A stretch of 33,834 nt of DNA. Source: a virus. Where the stretch lies: the IMG/VR virus record IMGVR_UViG_3300042987_001661, positions 1 to 33,834 of that record, one strand, 5' to 3'. The position numbers and the translations under genes were made by a program. Positions 30,973-33,834 of the stretch are shown piece by piece. Each line of letters begins with the position of its first letter. The stretch's first letter is position 1. The notes under the pieces are model-generated. The model was not told where the DNA came from, did no database searches, and saw nothing but the letters and a program-made list of their open reading frames with translations.

Positions 30973-32022
30973 GTTACTTACCTCCTTATTTTCGGACTGC
31001 ATTGCCTCTTCTTTGTAAAGAGCCTCAATTTCATCCATAAAATCAATTTTATTCATCCTGTCAGCAATTGAATTGGCCCATGTTCGACCGGCATCGCCGC
31101 CCCACAAAGCCCAAGCAATTCTACCAGCTGATGGGAAACCGTCTTCGCCGGGTGACCATCCTTGACCCTTTTTATCGACTTCATGTCTAGCGAAGTAACT
31201 GACCATTCTATTGATCGTGCTAATCGATAATTCTTTTCCATTTGAGATATCCCGCGCTCTGGCTACACCAACAGCCGTGCCGCCGCGATTGAACTCACGA
31301 CGCCACTCAAGGCCCTTACGAGCCTCTGCCCTTGCACCCTGAGGCGGGGTGAACCCCTCGGCGGCTTTCACCACCTCGGTCTGAATCATCTTAGAAATCA
31401 CATCGATATCGATTTCGTCTACTGCACCAATCTCGCGCATAGCGTCACCATGCTCACATTCACTGTTGTTAATGCGAGCAACTCCGTGACGGTCACAATA
31501 AAAAACCTTATACTTTGCTAATTCATAGTTTAATGAACCATCCTGTGCCATCTTAATCATAGTTACAGTTGCAGCAGGATTGCCCATATTATCAACAAGA
31601 CTTAACTCATTTAAGTCATATTTCTTAATGCGTCGAATAGTGCGATTAGAAGACTTATCAAAATCTTCAGATGAATTCTTCACTACACCACCAACAGAAA
31701 AACCCTTCAGGGTTCCATCCAGAATTTTCTCCCATGTGTCCTGAGCTCCTTTGGAAATGTAGGCATCAACCTCAAATCCTCTGTACTCACGACCCTGATA
31801 TGGAACTACCACTGGACGGTAGCTAATCGCTTTACCGACAGCCTTTGGAGCATGCATTTCTCGGATATTTCCAATCCAATTACTGAATGCCTCAGCGGAT
31901 GCCTCATATTCGATTAAGTCACCTGATGGGTCAATGTTATCAGCAGTAGCATATCCCGTCACAATACGACGAGATGTATCTATCTTGCTGATGGGGATTG
32001 ATAATGTAATTTGTTCTGACAT
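29920..32022 (-). CDS. Prohead protease (XkdF-like) fused to scaffold-like region
   Basis: I choose the ATG at 32022 (700 residues, MSEQITLSIPISKID) because GGGAG lies 7 bases upstream. An in-frame ATG at 32058 is inside the leader hairpin. Residues 1-160 match XkdF-type phage serine proteases: REMHAP with His56, KGFSVGG with Ser109 and ELSLVDNMGNPA. Residues 176-191 have a CxxH...CxH pattern that could bind zinc. Residues 262-325 and 369-434 are two conserved phage accessory segments (GWSPGEDGFPSAGRIAWALWG; PKGFPESRSDYADPDNYKYP). A zinc ribbon with CPECG twice (550-567) precedes an acidic coiled coil (600-660) and a hydrophobic tail, a typical scaffold profile. The enzyme likely cleaves scaffold and capsid during head maturation. 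Two internal in-frame starts with strong ribosome sites suggest separate shorter products. Confidence 0.85.
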   Translation of the reverse strand: MSEQITLSIPISKIDTSRRIVTGYATADNIDPSGDLIEYEASAEAFSNWIGNIREMHAPKAVGKAISYRPVVVPYQGREYRGFEVDAYISKGAQDTWEKILDGTLKGFSVGGVVKNSSEDFDKSSNRTIRRIKKYDLNELSLVDNMGNPAATVTMIKMAQDGSLNYELAKYKVFYCDRHGVARINNSECEHGDAMREIGAVDEIDIDVISKMIQTEVVKAAEGFTPPQGARAEARKGLEWRREFNRGGTAVGVARARDISNGKELSISTINRMVSYFARHEVDKKGQGWSPGEDGFPSAGRIAWALWGGDAGRTWANSIADRMNKIDFMDEIEALYKEEAMQSENKEVSNMEDVFTDFVEKAVEYGHKTPPKGFPESRSDYADPDNYKYPLDTAERVMAAFRYYNQAGQREAGGYTTEQWTSIGRRIIAALNRLSETDYTMESGKIVRKDIGGNMDLQKNVVDDTVESVQTLSESTKIGLIAKFVSWINGDTNDVTKSVETDETVKANNVSSTVQPAPSVNIYINKNGDVEKSAETSVEDSSEITKAMECPECGAAVPEGEDSCPECGHEMGDMEEGAGMKKSDETDTTLTEGEDNGGNEVDVEKLMEGFGALLDERINKIKEEVLESVDEKLSEVSKSIDEKVETVSERVETVENAGAIKKSVDEEVVGDEEIIEKKAESFWGGIFVPAEIAEVLGYQS

Positions 32023-32030
32023 ATATATTC

Positions 32031-32068
32031 TCCCAAAATGGCGCTGTGGCGGCACCATCGTTTTGGGA
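32031..32068 (-). promoter_or_regulatory. Leader hairpin that includes the protease ribosome site
   Basis: On the mRNA strand TCCCAAAA (32068-32061) pairs with TTTTGGGA (32038-32031). A CGA bulge follows, then TGG with CCA, a T-G pair and GC with GC, around a seven-base loop. The right arm contains GGGA of the protease Shine-Dalgarno sequence (GGGAG 32034-32030, seven bases before the ATG). Folding would hide the ribosome site, so translation would depend on melting or on a bound protein. An upstream in-frame ATG lies in the left arm. Confidence 0.65.
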
Positions 32069-32089
32069 TAGTAGTGATAATGTTTGTCA

Positions 32090-32119
32090 ATATTGACTAT
32101 ATCAGAATTTAGTCAATAT
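32090..32119 (-). promoter_or_regulatory. Perfect 10-bp dyad over the -10 region (candidate operator)
   Basis: ATATTGACTA (32119-32110) and TAGTCAATAT (32099-32090) are exact inverted copies separated by 10 bases, so their centres are about two DNA turns apart on one face. The dyad covers the spacer and -10 of the promoter at 32096-32124. A further direct copy of ATATTGAC is at 32093-32086. This is the layout of a dimeric repressor or activator site. As RNA it would be a weak stem, only partly inside the transcript, so a DNA-level role is preferred. Confidence 0.6.
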
Positions 32120-32124
32120 GTCAA
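32096..32124 (-). promoter_or_regulatory. Near-consensus promoter for the protease/scaffold/capsid genes
   Basis: TTGACA (32124-32119), a 17-base spacer and TATAGT (32101-32096), with TG one base before the -10 (TGATATAGT, extended -10). The -35 is a perfect match, the -10 matches at 5 of 6, and spacing is ideal. The -35 starts immediately after the TAA of the 81-residue gene. Transcription should begin near 32089, giving a leader of about 66 bases that carries the hairpin. This is the strongest promoter candidate in the window. Confidence 0.75.
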
Positions 32125-32370
32125 TTAACCAAAGATAACATAATGAAATTTACCATGACCGGATGTAGCCACGCTCTGGTAGTTACCGGGGATCTTTACA
32201 TAGGCCGTAATGTCCTTTGAAAGATGCACTTGGTATTGCCCATCAAATGTAGCAATAATCTCAGAATTGCTCTGATGCTGCATGATGAGCCATTGCGTAG
32301 TTCTACTTGTCGTTGTAACGGTATCGCCAGCATTTACTTCGCCAGCGGCAATAATTTGTCCATAACTCAT
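32125..32370 (-). CDS. Small 81-residue protein between portal and protease
   Basis: The ATG at 32370 stands one base after the portal stop, so the two are almost certainly coupled. The protein is beta-rich: SYGQIIAAGEVNAGDTVTTT, then QWLIMQHQSNSEI, ATFDGQYQVHLSKDITAYVKI and a terminal HGKFHYVIFG. It may fold as a small barrel or sandwich. No membrane segment, cysteine motif or catalytic pattern is visible and I recognise no family. Its TAA touches the -35 box of the following promoter. A small head component or decoration protein is a guess from location only. Confidence 0.65.
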   Translation of the reverse strand: MSYGQIIAAGEVNAGDTVTTTSRTTQWLIMQHQSNSEIIATFDGQYQVHLSKDITAYVKIPGNYQSVATSGHGKFHYVIFG

Positions 32371-32371
32371 A

Positions 32372-33834
32372 TTAACCTCTTTCTCTTACCCCTTGGGTAT
32401 CTTGTCCTTCACCACGAACCTGTCCAGTTCCATCATTTTGTGGTGTTACATTATTGCCGTTATCCTGTCCAGACTTCGGCGGAGTTCCTACCGAAGCATT
32501 ATCATTGCCCATAGCAGCTTGACTCTTGGCATTATTCTGCTGCATCTTTACACTTGTAGGATACGGAAGAACCTCATCGCCGCCGGGAATTGCGGGAAGG
32601 CCAATCTGAGTGCGAACTTCATTTGGCGTAATAACTTCAGTACGAAGATATCTATCATTAATGCGTGAACGAAGATCTTCATCAATGATATCAAGTTGGT
32701 TAAAGAAGAATAGGAACAAATCGCTAAATTCAGCGACAATTCGATTAATCTTCTTTTCGGCAATTACTTGATCTGGACTAACCACTTGCGTCTTGAATGT
32801 TTTATCAGCATCCCGGGCGACGGCCATATTCGCATTATCGAAAATACCTACCTTGGTAGGTGGGACACGATAGGCCGAGACAATCTCGTCACGGTTCGAC
32901 TTACGGTACTGATCGAAAGAACCTTCTTGCACTCCCGTTTCAAGTTTTTCAAATCTGATGTCCGCGTCATTATTTGCTCCAATAGTAGCAGGGATAGGCA
33001 CCACAAGTGTTCCGTGGTTTCGTCCTTTAACTTCTTTCTTGAAGTATGTAATAAGTTCACGCTTGGAAGCTTCACTAAGTTTTACCCCCTTGAGGACAAT
33101 AGCATATCGCGGAATTGCTTTATTCTCAAAGTAGTCAATATTATATTCTTTAGCAAACTTATCACCAATGATGGCTGAAATTACAGATACCGAAGGTGGT
33201 ACGCCATAATATGTATGATTAGGGCTATAAAGCTTAAAGTGTAAAACTTCATTAGGCGATGGGTCGTCATTGATCGGATCTGATGTTTCAAAATCCTGAA
33301 AATTTCTAAAGAAGACCGCATTACGGTTGGCTAACTGCACGTAGCCATCTCTATCTTTACGTACACGCATTAATTTACTAGGTATATGTCCAATATACCC
33401 AATTTTTCCAACTAAAGTTCGACCTATTTCTAAGTATCCATTGCCGGTAACAAGCACATCGGTCCAAACCTTAATCATAGTCTCAGTAAAAGTTTCTTCT
33501 TCATTAAAACTTTCAAATAAAGCTTCTAGCCGGTCCATTTCGGTCTGATGCATCTGACGAATTCGTTCAGATTTTTCTGTATTTGTAGCGGCTTTTGATA
33601 CGCGTTTTTGAGCTTTGCTTGTGGGTTTCCAGTCGTAACCGAGCCCAACTGTGTTCATAGCTCTTGCGTCTATGGTAGCATGAAGAAAACCGCACTCATC
33701 ATATAGAGTGGATAACGTATCTAAATCATATGGCGGAACTGCTACATTCCATAGTCCGTATCCATCAATCATCAATGGATCTTCATATTTAGTTTTAGCC
33801 CCATCGACGCCTACGAGACGTTTGGCTAAACGCT
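32372..33834 (-). CDS. Portal protein (PBSX-like), truncated at window edge
   Basis: The frame is open from the right edge to a TAA at 32372, 487 residues visible. The start codon is outside the window: the TTG at 33775 is only an internal codon, since coding sequence continues upstream as RLAKRLVGVDGAKTKYEDPL. The sequence MIDGYGLWNVAVPPYDLDTL, then LYDECGFLHATIDARAMNTVGLGYDW is characteristic of PBSX-family portal proteins. So are VTGNGYLEIGR, NEVLHFKLYSPNHTYYGVPPS and KEYNIDYFENKAIPRYAIVLKG, while VSAYRVPPTKVGIFDNANMAVARDADKTF fits the clip region. The C-terminus is Gln/Asn/Gly-rich and probably disordered. The dodecameric portal is the DNA channel at one capsid vertex and the docking site of the packaging motor. 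The terminase genes should lie further right. Confidence 0.92.
   Translation of the reverse strand, partial: RLAKRLVGVDGAKTKYEDPLMIDGYGLWNVAVPPYDLDTLSTLYDECGFLHATIDARAMNTVGLGYDWKPTSKAQKRVSKAATNTEKSERIRQMHQTEMDRLEALFESFNEEETFTETMIKVWTDVLVTGNGYLEIGRTLVGKIGYIGHIPSKLMRVRKDRDGYVQLANRNAVFFRNFQDFETSDPINDDPSPNEVLHFKLYSPNHTYYGVPPSVSVISAIIGDKFAKEYNIDYFENKAIPRYAIVLKGVKLSEASKRELITYFKKEVKGRNHGTLVVPIPATIGANNDADIRFEKLETGVQEGSFDQYRKSNRDEIVSAYRVPPTKVGIFDNANMAVARDADKTFKTQVVSPDQVIAEKKINRIVAEFSDLFLFFFNQLDIIDEDLRSRINDRYLRTEVITPNEVRTQIGLPAIPGGDEVLPYPTSVKMQQNNAKSQAAMGNDNASVGTPPKSGQDNGNNVTPQNDGTGQVRGEGQDTQGVRERG

Noticed and set aside
32023-32058. Longer protease start at 32058 (adds 12 residues)
   Set aside because: That ATG is inside the left arm region of the leader hairpin and lacks a ribosome site; the ATG at 32022 has GGGAG at good distance and matches the family start.
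1-33834. CRISPR array, tRNA, insertion sequence, lysis, integrase or defence genes
   Set aside because: No regularly spaced DNA repeats, cloverleaf sequences, transposase or relevant protein motifs were noticed; every sizeable stretch is accounted for by structural genes.

Overview
The window is a contiguous late (virion structure) module of a tailed double-stranded DNA phage or prophage, with every supported gene on the minus strand. Transcription runs from high to low coordinates. The order is portal, small protein, protease/scaffold, major capsid, fibre-like genes, connectors and neck, tail terminator, tail tube, frameshifted tail chaperones, tape measure, tail hub, minor tail proteins, HNH endonuclease and metallophosphoesterase. 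A separate tail terminator and tail tube, a -1 frameshifted chaperone pair and a 2628-residue tape measure indicate a long-tailed siphovirus (Caudoviricetes). Both ends are cut: the portal runs off the right edge and the phosphoesterase off the left. No terminase, lysis, replication, integrase, tRNA or CRISPR sequence is visible.

Head half (about 21.5-33.8 kb): a PBSX-type portal fragment is followed by an 81-residue unknown. Next comes a regulated start point: a near-consensus promoter with a 10-bp dyad over its -10 region, then a leader hairpin that includes the Shine-Dalgarno (SD) sequence. This drives an XkdF-like protease fused to an acidic coiled-coil tail that has two in-frame internal starts with strong SD sequences, a lambda C/Nu3-like arrangement. 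The major capsid gene follows, then a UUCG-capped hairpin, then a block of fibre-like or surface proteins, one carrying about seventeen 18-residue repeats. The connector, closure, neck and tail-terminator genes come only after this block.

Tail half (about 1.4-21.5 kb): a small unknown, the tail tube and the chaperones G and G-T (heptamer CCCAAAC plus a long downstream stem-loop) lead to the tape measure. The tail-tip protein of 2494 residues has its hub domains interrupted by laminin-G-like domains. One of those domains is itself interrupted by a six-bladed kelch propeller. Three tandem, apparently related minor tail proteins follow. Most genes are coupled by TAATG-type overlaps or gaps of a few bases.

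Host: strong AGGAGG ribosome sites suggest a Gram-positive or related host. Two perfect TATAAT boxes exactly 6 nt upstream of ATG codons look like leaderless promoters, which are common in Actinomycetota. An uncultured actinobacterial phage is plausible but not proven. By eye, the capsid and tail-tube genes are richer in GC than the hub and fibre genes. I see no defence system or other wholly new system; the most unusual items are the nested tail-tip architecture, the protease/scaffold gene with its promoter and leader, and the repeat protein.
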